DNA of 59,956 nucleotides, taken from NCBI GenBank assembly GCA_942491945.1, contig CALODD010000040.1, forward strand, positions 1 through 59,956, read 5' to 3'. The position numbers and the translations under genes are program-made. Shown in pieces: positions 1 through 8,435 of this stretch. The notes under the pieces are model-generated. The model was given only the letters and a program-made list of their open reading frames with translations, made no database searches and was not told the origin of the DNA. Source of the DNA: JAJDYQ01 sp942491945 (GTDB lineage: Bacteria; Pseudomonadota; Gammaproteobacteria; JAJDYQ01). Within the stretch, counting starts at the first letter, position 1. Each line of letters starts with the position of its first letter.

Positions 1-212
1 AAAATGATGAGATATCGCTTATCATTAATACCACAGAAGGTAAGCAGGCGATTGCGGACTCGTTTGAAATACGACGTGAGGCATTACAGCGTAAGGTTTA
101 CTATACGACGACGGTGGCGGGTGGACATGCCACTTGCATGGCAATTAAACATCGCAACGATACCAGCGTAAATCGTTTGCAAGATATACATCGAGATGTA
201 GCTAATGGATAA
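1..212 (+). CDS. carB: Carbamoyl-phosphate synthase large subunit, C-terminal end (partial)
   Basis: The window opens inside this gene. Frame 3 reads about 69 residues ending ...HRDVANG. Motifs such as IINTTEG, REALQRKVYYTTT and GGHAT belong to the C-terminal allosteric (MGS-like) domain of CarB, which binds regulators of carbamoyl phosphate synthesis for arginine and pyrimidines. The stop codon overlaps the greA start by 8 bases, which suggests translational coupling. The carB-greA order is common in gammaproteobacteria. Everything upstream is missing because of the window edge, not because of a lesion. Confidence 0.9.
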   Translation, partial: NDEISLIINTTEGKQAIADSFEIRREALQRKVYYTTTVAGGHATCMAIKHRNDTSVNRLQDIHRDVANG

Positions 213-681
213 AGTTTACTTAACAAAGCGTGGCGCTGAGCTGCTGCGAGAAGAATTAAAACAACTAAAATCAGTTGACCGTCCACGCATAGTGCAGGCT
301 ATTGCAACAGCACGTGAACATGGTGATCTGAAAGAAAATGCCGAGTATCACGCGGCGCGTGAGCAGCAAAGTTTCTGTGAAGGTCGTGTCAAAGATATCG
401 AAGGCAAGCTTTCTAATGCGGAAGTGATTGATGTCACTCTGGTTAACGCCGGCGGCAAGGTGATTTTCGGAGCGACTGTTGATCTGGTGGATGAAGATAC
501 GGAAGAAGAAATTACTTATCAGATCGTCGGTGAAGATGAAGCGGATATAAAACTGAATCGTATTTCGTATATGTCACCATTCGCCAAGGCTTTAATTGGC
601 AAAGAAGAAGGTGACGTTGCTGAAGTCCAGGCGCCGGGTGGTGTGCGCAACTTCGAAATAGTCGAAGTTCGTTACGAATAA
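205..681 (+). CDS. greA: Transcription elongation factor GreA
   Basis: GreA stimulates the RNA cleavage activity of backtracked RNA polymerase so that stalled elongation complexes can resume. The 158-residue product has the usual family length. The N-terminal half (about 1-75) is the antiparallel coiled coil that enters the polymerase secondary channel, with the acidic-tip region REHGDLKENAEYHAAREQQ. The C-terminal half (about 80-158) is the FKBP-like globular domain, with GATVDLVDEDT and SPFAKALIGKEEGD. The start overlaps the carB stop, so the two genes are probably co-transcribed. The next gene is convergent. Confidence 0.97.
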   Translation: MDKVYLTKRGAELLREELKQLKSVDRPRIVQAIATAREHGDLKENAEYHAAREQQSFCEGRVKDIEGKLSNAEVIDVTLVNAGGKVIFGATVDLVDEDTEEEITYQIVGEDEADIKLNRISYMSPFAKALIGKEEGDVAEVQAPGGVRNFEIVEVRYE

Positions 682-688
682 TCTCTCG

Positions 689-982
689 TTAGGCTTTCAG
701 GTTAACGACTGGATTCTGAGCGTTACGTCGAAAAAATACCGCTATATTGCCGATGCGCTGAATTAGCTCGGCTTTTGATTGCTCTTTCATCTGGTCTATT
801 GCCTGGTTTCGCTCGTCGCGATCACCAACACTGACCTTCACTTTTATGAGTTCATGTCTGAGTAAGGCTTCTTCTAATGCAGCGAATACGTTTTCACTTA
901 GACCAGACGAACCAACCATGACGACGGGCTTTTTTGAGTGCGCGAGTCCGCGTAGTAACTTTTTCTGTTTTTCTGTAAGCAT
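689..982 (-). CDS. yhbY: YhbY-family CRM-domain RNA-binding protein
   Basis: A small CRM-domain protein that in E. coli associates with pre-50S ribosomal particles. The start at 982 gives 97 residues, the length of E. coli YhbY, beginning MLTEKQKKLLRGLAHSKKPV. An in-frame ATG at 1021 would add 13 residues but has no better ribosome binding site. The conserved core is visible: the VVMVGSSGL loop, HELIKVKV and the C-terminal IGNIAVFFRRN strand. It is transcribed against greA and away from rlmE; greA-yhbY-rlmE-ftsH is the standard gammaproteobacterial arrangement. Confidence 0.9.
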   Translation of the reverse strand: MLTEKQKKLLRGLAHSKKPVVMVGSSGLSENVFAALEEALLRHELIKVKVSVGDRDERNQAIDQMKEQSKAELIQRIGNIAVFFRRNAQNPVVNLKA

Positions 983-1050
983 GTGATTATCATCACTTGC
1001 TTTAGCCTGGACAGCAATCATTAATTAGGGATACAGAGTTAGAATTTGTC

Positions 1051-1677
1051 ATGAGTCAGCGTGGTAAAAGTCGATCAGCATGGATGCAGGAACATCTGGA
1101 TGATCCGTTTGTCAAAAAGGCTAATGCTGAAGGCTGGCGTTCGCGTGCGGTTTATAAACTTCAGGAAATAGATGAAAAAGATCGTTTGATTAAACCGGGT
1201 ATGCGGATTGTGGATTTGGGTGCGGCACCTGGCGGATGGTCTCAGTATGCGACGCGCAAGTTGAGTGGAAAGGGACAAATTGTCGGTCTGGATATTTTGC
1301 CGATGGACCCATTACCTGATGTGATATTTATCCTGGGCGATTTTACCGAGGATGAACCCATTCAGGAATTGTTGAAAACTTTGGATAATCAGAAATGTGA
1401 CCTTGTAATGAGCGATATGGCCCCCAATATGAGCGGTATGAAGGCGGTTGATCAGCCTCGATCAATTTACCTGGTTGAGTTGGCGCTGGATTTAGCAGGA
1501 CAGGTCTTGCACCCCAATGGGGTGTTTTTAGCAAAAGTTTTTCAGGGTGAAGGTTTTGATGAGCTGGTGCGTAATATGCGTCAGCAATTCAAAACGGTTA
1601 TGAGTCGGAAACCCGCAGCCTCTCGCGCCCGTAGCCGTGAGGTGTATCTCCTGGGTAAGGGTATTAGGGAAGGTTGA
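1051..1677 (+). CDS. rlmE: 23S rRNA 2'-O-ribose U2552 methyltransferase RlmE (FtsJ/RrmJ)
   Basis: RlmE methylates the 2'-O of U2552 in the A loop of 23S rRNA using SAM, late in 50S assembly. The 208 residues match the family length. The SAM-binding motif I is VDLGAAPGGWSQYA (about residues 51-64). SDMAPNMSG carries the catalytic Asp, and the central Lys and C-terminal SREVYLLGKG complete the K-D-K-E type site. The N-terminal SRAVYKLQEIDEKDRL is typical. It is followed by ftsH after a short gap, as in E. coli. Confidence 0.97.
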   Translation: MSQRGKSRSAWMQEHLDDPFVKKANAEGWRSRAVYKLQEIDEKDRLIKPGMRIVDLGAAPGGWSQYATRKLSGKGQIVGLDILPMDPLPDVIFILGDFTEDEPIQELLKTLDNQKCDLVMSDMAPNMSGMKAVDQPRSIYLVELALDLAGQVLHPNGVFLAKVFQGEGFDELVRNMRQQFKTVMSRKPAASRARSREVYLLGKGIREG

Positions 1678-1732
1678 TAGTGCGTATACTGTGGCCTTTA
1701 AGTTGTAACGAATTAGCACGGAAGGTGCAGCT

Positions 1733-3673
1733 GTGAACGATATGGCAAAAAACATTATTCTCTGGGTGATTATCGCGATCGTCCTGATTTCGGTATTCAA
1801 TAATTTCAGCCAGAACGCTGCGCGTAATGGTGAAATGGCTTATTCAGATTTTGTCGCCCAGGTGAAGCAGGGGCAGATTCGTGATGTAGCCATCCAGGGT
1901 AAGACCATCACGGGTAAGAAAAGCAGTGGCGAGGTATTCAAAACCTATAACCCTGAGACCGATAATACCCTCTAATTACAACGTTATTTGATAACGATGT
2001 TCGCGTAGAAGGTGAGCCGCCGGAGTCGCAGCCGTTACTGATTACATTGTTGATACACAGGTTCCAGCTGTTATTAATCATCTGACTTTATCTATTCTTT
2101 ATGCGCCAGATGCAGGGCGGCGGCGGTGGCCGAGGGGCGCTGTCATTCGGTAAGTCCAAGCACAAGATGTTTGGCGAAGATCAGGTCAAGATTACGTTTA
2201 ACGATGTCGCCGGTGTTGAAGAAGCCAAAGAAGAGGTTTTTGAGCTGGTTGAATTCCTGCGTGATCCGTCCAAATTTCAGAAACTGGGTGGTGCGATACC
2301 GCGCGGTGTCTTGATGGTGGGTTCGCCAGGTACCGGTAAGACACTGCTTGCAAAAGCGATTGCCGGTGAAGCTAAGGTGCCATTCTTCAGTATTTCCGGT
2401 TCTGATTTTGTAGAAATGTTTGTTGGTGTCGGTGCATCGCGTGTACGCGACATGTTTGAACAGGCCAAGAAGCATTCTCCTTGCATCATCTTTATCGACG
2501 AAATTGATGCTGTAGGTCGTCATCGTGGTGCCGGTTTAGGTGGTGGTCATGATGAGCGTGAACAGACCCTGAACCAGTTGCTGGTTGAAATGGATGGTTT
2601 CGAAGGTGGTGAAGGCGTGATTGTTATTGCGGCAACCAACCGCCCTGATGTACTTGATCCAGCACTCTTGCGTCCAGGTCGTTTTGATCGTCAGGTGGTT
2701 GTCCCTCTGCCGGATGTACGTGGTCGTGAACAGATTCTGAAAGTGCATGCGCGTAAAGTCGCGCTGCAGGAAAATACCCCTCTCGAATTAATTGCTCGTG
2801 GCACGCCTGGATTTTCAGGTGCTGATCTGGCGAATCTTGTGAATGAAGCTGCCCTGTTTGCTGCTCGTTCGAACAAGAAGCAAGTCGATATGGAAGACTT
2901 CGAGAAAGCCAAAGACAAAATCATGATGGGCGCAGAACGCCGCTCCATGGTTATGTCAGACGAGACGAGAAGAAACTTACGGCTTATCATGAGGCCGGTC
3001 ATGCCGTTGTCGGGCGTAAGGTTCCGGAACATGATCCTGTCTACAAGGTGACGATTATTCCACGTGGCCGTGCGCTTGGTGTGACGATGTTCCTGCCGGA
3101 AGAAGATCGCTATAGCCATTCCAAGCAACGATTACGATCTTCTATTTGTAGCCTGTTCGGTGGGCGAATTGCAGAAGAGATTATTTTTGGTAGTGATGCG
3201 GTAACCACAGGTGCATCAAATGATATAGAACGCGCTACCGATATTGCACGCAATATGGTGACCAAGTGGGGCTTATCGACAAGATGGGGCCACTGGCGTA
3301 CGGTGAAGATGATGGCGAAGTGTTCCTGGGACATTCGGTGACGCAGCATAAGAATATGTCCGACACCACGATAAATGCTATTGATGAGGAAATTCGTCGT
3401 ATCATCGATGAGACCTATTCAACAGCAGAAACAATTTTGCGTGAAAATGAAGACAAGCTTCATCTGATGGCTGATGCATTACTTAAGTACGAGACGATTG
3501 ATACATCGCAAATTGATGAGATTATGGAAGGCAAAATTCCTGGGCCACCGAAAGACTGGACAGACAATGCCCAGCCTCCCGCTTCGGGTGGAGACGGCGG
3601 TGAAGCTGTTGAGTCTAAAGATGAATCTGCTGATTCCAGTAAGCCAATAGGTGGACCTGCAGGTCAACATTAA
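1733..3673 (+). CDS. ftsH: ATP-dependent zinc metalloprotease FtsH, reading frame interrupted as sequenced
   Basis: FtsH is a membrane-anchored AAA+ protease that degrades misfolded membrane proteins and LpxC. The GTG at 1733 or ATG at 1742 starts a typical N-terminus (MAKNIILWVIIAIVL). The AAA module is intact at 2101-2960: Walker A GSPGTGKT, Walker B IIFIDEIDAVG and the SRH region NRPDVLDPALLRPGRFDRQ. The zinc HEAGH motif lies only in a shifted frame near 2985. Frame changes fall near 1973 (probable lost T), 2965 and 3270, each equal to one missing base, and a TGA at 2083-2085 sits where the second TM segment normally has Trp. Taken together the pieces make one full-length FtsH. Sequencing error is likelier than loss, because the gene is normally essential in this group. 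Confidence 0.9.
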
Positions 3674-3686
3674 TCTGAGTGATATT

Positions 3687-3719
3687 AAAAAAGGCACTGG
3701 CTTCGCCAGTGCCTTTTTT
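3687..3719 (+). terminator. Intrinsic terminator after ftsH
   Basis: A long perfect hairpin (GGCACTGGC, loop TTC, GCCAGTGCC) flanked by an A-run and a T-run starts 14 bases after the ftsH stop. The A-run on the 5' side pairs with the T-run, so it would work on either strand. It ends 18 bases before the folP GTG. Confidence 0.9.
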
Positions 3720-3736
3720 GTTTACAGGGCCTGAAT

Positions 3737-4552
3737 GTGCTGAATTTTCCACAACCTGCCGTAATGGGAATCCTGAATGTAACGCCCGATTCTTTTTCTG
3801 ATGGTGGCCGTTTTGTTAATCCCGAACTGGCGATTGAGCAAGCTTTGCGTATGGCAGAAGAGGGTGCGGCCATTATCGATATAGGCGGTGAATCGACACG
3901 ACCAGGCGCCAAGGCGGTTTCTGTTGAGCAAGAGCTTCAACGTGTTGTCCCCGTTATTGAAGTACTGAAATCGAAAACCGATTTACCAGTTTCGATCGAT
4001 ACATCGAAGCCTGAAGTTATGGAGGCTGCTGTTTCCGCAGGAGCAGATATGATCAACGATGTGAATGGTCTGCAAGCTGAAGGTGCATTGTCTGTTTGTG
4101 CGAAACTCGATGTGCCGGTTTGTATCATGCACATGCAGGGTGAGCCACGTACTATGCAGACCAATCCATCCTACCCGAGAGGCGTCATGAATCATCTTCA
4201 TGATTTTTTTAAAGAACGTATTCAGACAGCTCAGGATGCCGGCATAGCTAAAAACAATATCTGTATCGACCCTGGCTTTGGTTTTGGCAAGACGCTGCAA
4301 CATAATTATCAAATCCTGCAGCAGCTTGATCAACTGAGTGCACTTGAAGTGGCGGTTCTAGTCGGTGTTTCTCGGAAATCGATGATCGGTAATTTGCTGG
4401 ACATTCCAGTTGAACAGCGATTGCCCGGCAGCCTGTCTGCTAATGTGATTGCTTTCATGAAGGGCGCGAGTATATTTCGCGTACATGATGTTAAAGAGAC
4501 CGTAGAGGCGTTACGTGTCGCCCATGCTGCAGATAACCCGGATAGCTTATAA
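3737..4552 (+). CDS. folP: Dihydropteroate synthase
   Basis: FolP condenses 6-hydroxymethyl-7,8-dihydropterin diphosphate with p-aminobenzoate to make dihydropteroate, the step blocked by sulfonamides. The start is GTG at 3737, giving 271 residues. The TIM-barrel signatures are clear: VMGILNVTPDSFSDGG (about residues 9-24), IDIGGESTRPGA, DMINDVNG, ICIDPGFGFGKT and VGVSRKS. The stop at 4550-4552 abuts the glmM ATG. The ftsH-folP-glmM order is conserved in gammaproteobacteria. With a terminator just upstream, read-through or a promoter inside the hairpin region must supply transcription. Confidence 0.96.
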   Translation: MLNFPQPAVMGILNVTPDSFSDGGRFVNPELAIEQALRMAEEGAAIIDIGGESTRPGAKAVSVEQELQRVVPVIEVLKSKTDLPVSIDTSKPEVMEAAVSAGADMINDVNGLQAEGALSVCAKLDVPVCIMHMQGEPRTMQTNPSYPRGVMNHLHDFFKERIQTAQDAGIAKNNICIDPGFGFGKTLQHNYQILQQLDQLSALEVAVLVGVSRKSMIGNLLDIPVEQRLPGSLSANVIAFMKGASIFRVHDVKETVEALRVAHAADNPDSL

Positions 4553-5890
4553 ATGAGTCGTAAAAAATATTTCGGTACAGACGGTATTCGTGGCCGTGTC
4601 GGGGGTGATGTGATTAACCCTGAGTTTATGCTTAAGCTGGGCTGGGCTGCGGGTAAGGTTATGTCTTCAGAAGGCTGTTCACAGGTCGTGATCGGTAAAG
4701 ATACCCGTATATCAGGTTATATGCTTGAATCAGCCCTGGAGGCGGGTTTTTCAGCGGCAGGTGTTGATGTCCTGTTGAGCGGGCCGGTGCCAACGCCAGC
4801 TGTGGCCTATCTGACACGAACATTAAATGCCTGTGCGGGTGTTGTCATCAGTGCATCACATAACCCGCATCACGATAATGGCATCAAGTTCTTCGACGCA
4901 GCAGGTAGTAAGATTTCTGATCATGCAGAGCTTTCTATTGAGAGCCTCATTGGTCAGCCGATACAAACCGTCGATTCTGAAAAACTCGGTAAGGCGCGTC
5001 GTATTGATAATGCAGATGCTCGCTATATCGAGTTCTGTAAATCCAGCGTTCCAGCTGGATTATCTTTACAGGGACTTAAAATAGTCGTCGATTGTGCGCA
5101 TGGAGCGGCCTACAACATTGCCCCCAAGGTGTTTGCGGAGCTAGGTGCGGAAGTGACGACAATTGGTACCGATCCCGATGGGCTGAATATCAATCTAGAG
5201 TGTGGTGCGACGCATATGGCAATGTTGCAAGGCGCAGTTACTGAGCAACAAGCCGACCTTGGCATAGCTCTCGATGGTGATGCCGATCGCATAATGATGG
5301 TTGACCATGAGGGTAATGTGTTTGATGGTGATCGTATCATCTACATCATCGCCAAACATCGACTGCAGGCCGGCGAATTGTCGGGCCCCGTGGTTGGTAC
5401 CTTGATGAGCAATCTCGGACTTGAGAAGGCTCTCCAGTCGCTGAACCTTGAATTTATCCGGGAGGGAGTGGGAGATCGTTATGTCATGCATCGACTGCAT
5501 CAGGAAAAAGGCATTCTTGGCGGGAAGCCATCTGGTCATGTGATTTGTCTGGATAAAACGTCGACTGGTGACGGCATTATCGCGGCGCTTCAGGTGCTTA
5601 ATGCTATGCAGTCAGAGAATGTATCATTGGCAGAAATCGGGCAGGGCATGACAGAGTTCCCACAGATATTGGTGAATGTGCCTGTGACAAAGATTTTACG
5701 ACCAGATGCATTAGAAACAGCATCGCCGCTGGTTGCCAAGGCAGAGCAACAACTTAACGGTAATGGTCGAATTTTGTTGCGTCCATCAGGAACTGAGCCA
5801 CTGGTTCGCGTTATGGTAGAAGGTGAAGATGCTGGCCTGATTCAGCGTGTCGCTGATGAGCTGGCAGAGCAGGTTGTAACTGTTCTCTAA
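4553..5890 (+). CDS. glmM: Phosphoglucosamine mutase
   Basis: GlmM converts glucosamine-6-phosphate to glucosamine-1-phosphate, a precursor of UDP-GlcNAc for peptidoglycan and lipid A. The 445 residues match the family. The N-terminal KYFGTDGIRGRVG and the active-site serine loop VVISASHNPHHDNGIKFF (about residues 97-114) are present. The metal-binding loop is ALDGDADR (about 240), the sugar-binding segment GGKPSGHVI, and the C-terminal phosphate-binding loop RPSGTEPLVRVMVE. The start codon follows the folP stop directly, so expression is probably coupled. Confidence 0.97.
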   Translation: MSRKKYFGTDGIRGRVGGDVINPEFMLKLGWAAGKVMSSEGCSQVVIGKDTRISGYMLESALEAGFSAAGVDVLLSGPVPTPAVAYLTRTLNACAGVVISASHNPHHDNGIKFFDAAGSKISDHAELSIESLIGQPIQTVDSEKLGKARRIDNADARYIEFCKSSVPAGLSLQGLKIVVDCAHGAAYNIAPKVFAELGAEVTTIGTDPDGLNINLECGATHMAMLQGAVTEQQADLGIALDGDADRIMMVDHEGNVFDGDRIIYIIAKHRLQAGELSGPVVGTLMSNLGLEKALQSLNLEFIREGVGDRYVMHRLHQEKGILGGKPSGHVICLDKTSTGDGIIAALQVLNAMQSENVSLAEIGQGMTEFPQILVNVPVTKILRPDALETASPLVAKAEQQLNGNGRILLRPSGTEPLVRVMVEGEDAGLIQRVADELAEQVVTVL

Positions 5891-5994
5891 ACGTCATTTT
5901 TCATGGTAATAGCCGACTGGTGAGATTGCTTTCCGGCACGGCTGAGGCTATGCTTCGCGCCCTGTTTTTTAGAGTCAAACTAAGGATTTAGCGC

Positions 5995-6747
5995 ATGCGT
6001 CAGCCACTGGTAGCCGGTAACTGGAAAATGAATGGTTCACGAGACAGCATTAACGAGCTGTTGGAGGGCATCCTGGCGGGTGCTGGATCGGTAGAAAAAG
6101 CTGAAATCGCAGTTTGTGCTCCTTATGTCTATCTTGGTCAGGTCGCTGACAAGCTTAATGGCTCAAGCGTTGCCTGGGGTTCCCAGAACATCAATGACAA
6201 TGAGTCAGGCGCTTATACGGGCGAGATTTCAGGCTCTATGCTTAAGGATTTCGGTTGTAAGTATGCAATCGTTGGTCACTCTGAGCGTCGTACGATTTAC
6301 GGCGAAACGGATGCTGACGTGACAGCACGCTTCATGGCTGCTCAGGCTAATGGTTTTATTCCGATTCTGTGTGTTGGTGAATTACTGGAAGAGCGTGAGA
6401 ACGGTACAACAAACGATGTTGTTGCTCGTCAGCTGGATGCTGTCATTGAGAAGGCGGGTATCGCTGCCATTGGAAACAGTGTTATTGCTTATGAGCCGGT
6501 CTGGGCTATTGGTACTGGCAAGGTGGCAACACCAGAGCAGGCGCAGGAAGTTCACGCAATGATTCGTAGCAAACTCGCTGGCCTGGATGCGGGTGTCGCT
6601 GAAAAGGTTCAGATACTCTACGGTGGCAGCATGAAGCCTGACAACGCAAAAGAATTGATCGGTATGGCAGATATCGATGGTGGTCTGATTGGCGGCGCAT
6701 CACTGAAAGCAGAAGATTTCCTCGGTATTTGTACTGCCGCGAACTAA
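5995..6747 (+). CDS. tpiA: Triose-phosphate isomerase
   Basis: TpiA interconverts dihydroxyacetone phosphate and glyceraldehyde-3-phosphate in glycolysis and gluconeogenesis. The 250-residue product starts MRQPLVAGNWKMNGS with the N-terminal catalytic Asn-Lys. YAIVGHSERR holds the electrophilic His, AYEPVWAIGTGK the catalytic Glu and flexible loop 6, and ILYGGSMKPDNA the phosphate-binding loop. A 104-bp gap separates it from glmM and 28 bases from secG; glmM-tpiA-secG is a widespread order. Confidence 0.97.
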   Translation: MRQPLVAGNWKMNGSRDSINELLEGILAGAGSVEKAEIAVCAPYVYLGQVADKLNGSSVAWGSQNINDNESGAYTGEISGSMLKDFGCKYAIVGHSERRTIYGETDADVTARFMAAQANGFIPILCVGELLEERENGTTNDVVARQLDAVIEKAGIAAIGNSVIAYEPVWAIGTGKVATPEQAQEVHAMIRSKLAGLDAGVAEKVQILYGGSMKPDNAKELIGMADIDGGLIGGASLKAEDFLGICTAAN

Positions 6748-6775
6748 TTTCTCATATTTTACTGGATCATAGCCT

Positions 6776-7237
6776 ATGTATACGGCCCTCGTTATTATTG
6801 ATGTGTTGCTAGCTGCAGCACTTGTCGCACTTATCCTGCTGCAGCATGGTAAGGGTGCCGATGCGGGTGCTGCATTTGGTAGTGGTTCATCAGGTACAGT
6901 TTTCGGTGCGGGCGGTGGTGCTTCACTGATGCAGAAGATTACAACCTGGATTGCTGCTGCTTTCTTTATCGTCACTTTGGCTCTGTCATATGTTGCCAAG
7001 GAACGTGTTGATGCGACAACTGTTCAGACTAAGCCGACCAGTGTTGTAGAGCAGATTGTTCCAGTTGAATCAGATACACCTCTAAAGCCAGCTGCTCAGA
7101 AGAAGGGCGTTGACGCAATTCCTTCCGGTACTGGAGCAGCTGATACCATTGCGCCAGCGATGATGAATGAAGAGGTGCCATTATTTAAAGCGCCTGCAAA
7201 TACGTCATCTGATTCGATCCCGGTGCCTGAAGAATAG
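6776..7237 (+). CDS. secG: Protein-export membrane protein SecG
   Basis: SecG is the small auxiliary subunit of the SecYEG translocon. Two hydrophobic helices are visible: about residues 3-22 (ALVIIDVLLAAALVALILL) and 53-73 (KITTWIAAAFFIVTLALSYV). Between them lies the typical cytoplasmic loop QHGKGADAGAAFGSGSSGTVFGAGG. The remaining ~75 residues are a hydrophilic Pro/Ala/Lys-rich tail, common in gammaproteobacterial SecG and of no known fold. The product has 153 residues and is followed by a tRNA-Leu, as secG-leuU in E. coli. Confidence 0.95.
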   Translation: MYTALVIIDVLLAAALVALILLQHGKGADAGAAFGSGSSGTVFGAGGGASLMQKITTWIAAAFFIVTLALSYVAKERVDATTVQTKPTSVVEQIVPVESDTPLKPAAQKKGVDAIPSGTGAADTIAPAMMNEEVPLFKAPANTSSDSIPVPEE

Positions 7238-7253
7238 AAAAACTCTTAACCTT

Positions 7254-7340
7254 GCCGATGTGGTGGAATTGGTAGACACGCTATCTTGAGGGGGTAGTGG
7301 CCTAACGGTCGTGCGAGTTCAAGTCTCGCCATCGGCACCA
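7254..7340 (+). tRNA. leuU: tRNA-Leu (anticodon GAG)
   Basis: The acceptor arms GCCGATG and CATCGGC pair exactly and CCA is encoded. The anticodon stem CTATC/GGTAG encloses TTGAGGG, giving anticodon GAG. A long variable arm (class II) and a T arm with GTTCAAGTC follow. The total is 87 nt. The position between secG and nuoA matches leuU in other gammaproteobacteria. Confidence 0.96.
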
Positions 7341-7479
7341 TTTTAGAAATAGTCATAAAAATAAGTATTAGGTTTTATAATAAACAATATATTTTTTATA
7401 GCGATAAAAGTAATACCAGCTCGATTTTCACTATTAATTTGTTTAATTTACCCGCTGGCTAAAAGGCCTATAAAGCTTG

Positions 7480-7508
7480 TTGACAGGCGTATAAGCCTCA
7501 CCTATTCT
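7480..7508 (+). promoter_or_regulatory. Sigma-70 promoter for the nuo operon
   Basis: A perfect -35 TTGACA (7480-7485) is separated by exactly 17 bases from a -10-like TATTCT (7503-7508). It lies in an A+T-rich 231-bp gap between the tRNA and nuoA, so transcripts would carry a leader of about 55 nt. An AAGGGGA Shine-Dalgarno precedes the nuoA GTG. No operator palindrome was recognised. Confidence 0.65.
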
Positions 7509-7571
7509 GCCTGCCCTTCGTTGGGTTGAATAACAGAGTTTTAACCACAATCGCCGTAAAAAGGGGAATAC

Positions 7572-7937
7572 GTGCTCGAAAATTATCTACCGATTTTGAT
7601 ATTTCTGGTGATTGGTTTGCTGTTTGGTATCGGCCCGATCGTTGCTGGTTTTGTATTGGGGCCTCAACGTCCTGATGAACAAAAGAATTCTCCCTTTGAA
7701 TGTGGGTTTGAAGCATTTGAAGACGCGCGCATGAAGTTTGATGTTCGCTACTATCTCGTCGCGATTCTTTTCATTATTTTCGACCTTGAAATCGCATTTC
7801 TATTTCCCTGGGCCGTTGTGCTTGAAGACCTGGGTCCTCAACAACTATTTGCCATGATTGCCATGGGCATTTTTCTCCTGATTCTGGTCGTTGGATTTAT
7901 CTACGAATGGAAGAAGGGCGCTCTCGAATGGGAGTAG
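7572..7937 (+). CDS. nuoA: NADH-quinone oxidoreductase subunit A
   Basis: First gene of the 14-subunit complex I operon, which couples NADH oxidation by quinone to ion pumping. The start is GTG at 7572, 4 bases after AAGGGGA. The 121-residue protein has three TM helices (about residues 4-26, 62-85 and 90-112). The conserved loop KNSPFECGFEAFEDARMKFDVRYY lies at the quinone-site interface, followed by FIIFDLEIAFLFPWA. It is 10 bases from nuoB. Confidence 0.96.
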   Translation: MLENYLPILIFLVIGLLFGIGPIVAGFVLGPQRPDEQKNSPFECGFEAFEDARMKFDVRYYLVAILFIIFDLEIAFLFPWAVVLEDLGPQQLFAMIAMGIFLLILVVGFIYEWKKGALEWE

Positions 7938-7947
7938 GAATCGAGTT

Positions 7948-8424
7948 ATGAGTATTGAAGGGATTCTAGAAGAAGGTTTTGTTACCACATCAGCAGATAA
8001 GCTGATTAACTGGGCGCGTACTGGTTCACTTTGGCCGATGACCTTTGGTCTGGCCTGCTGCGCAGTTGAAATGATGCAAGCGGGCGCTTCTCGCTACGAC
8101 CTGGATCGCTTTGGCATCGTATTCCGCCCAAGCCCGCGTCAATCGGATGTGATGATTGTTGCCGGTACACTGTGTAACAAGATGGGGCCCGCGTTACGTA
8201 AAGTTTATGATCAGATGGCCGAGCCACGATGGGTTATTTCCATGGGTTCCTGTGCCAATGGTGGTGGTTACTATCATTATTCTTATTCAGTCGTGCGTGG
8301 TTGTGACCGAATAGTTCCGGTCGATATTTATGTGCCTGGATGCCCGCCGACAGCTGAAGCCTTGCTCTACGGCATTATTCAGTTACAGGAAAAAATTAAG
8401 CGTACGAATACCATCGCACGTTAA
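7948..8424 (+). CDS. nuoB: NADH-quinone oxidoreductase subunit B (cluster N2)
   Basis: NuoB carries the terminal [4Fe-4S] cluster N2 that passes electrons to quinone. The ATG at 7948 is chosen over an upstream in-frame ATG at 7891 that lies inside nuoA. It gives 158 residues starting MSIEGILEEGFVTTSADKL. Cluster ligands are visible in GLACCAVEMM (adjacent cysteines), MGSCANGGG and YVPGCPPTAEALLYGI. The protein is peripheral in the hydrophilic arm and contacts NuoD and NuoA. Confidence 0.97.
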   Translation: MSIEGILEEGFVTTSADKLINWARTGSLWPMTFGLACCAVEMMQAGASRYDLDRFGIVFRPSPRQSDVMIVAGTLCNKMGPALRKVYDQMAEPRWVISMGSCANGGGYYHYSYSVVRGCDRIVPVDIYVPGCPPTAEALLYGIIQLQEKIKRTNTIAR

Positions 8425-8435
8425 GGAAGCGCATC

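Noticed and set aside
2083..2085. Possible UGA recoding (Trp or Gly), given TGA codons inside ftsH and ppiB
   Set aside because: Many intact genes here end in TGA, and the two internal TGAs replace different amino acids. Local errors or point mutations explain them better.
1970..3300. Programmed frameshifting in ftsH
   Set aside because: Three separate one-base shifts lack a slippery heptamer with a downstream structure and are accompanied by a nonsense codon. This does not look like a programmed signal.
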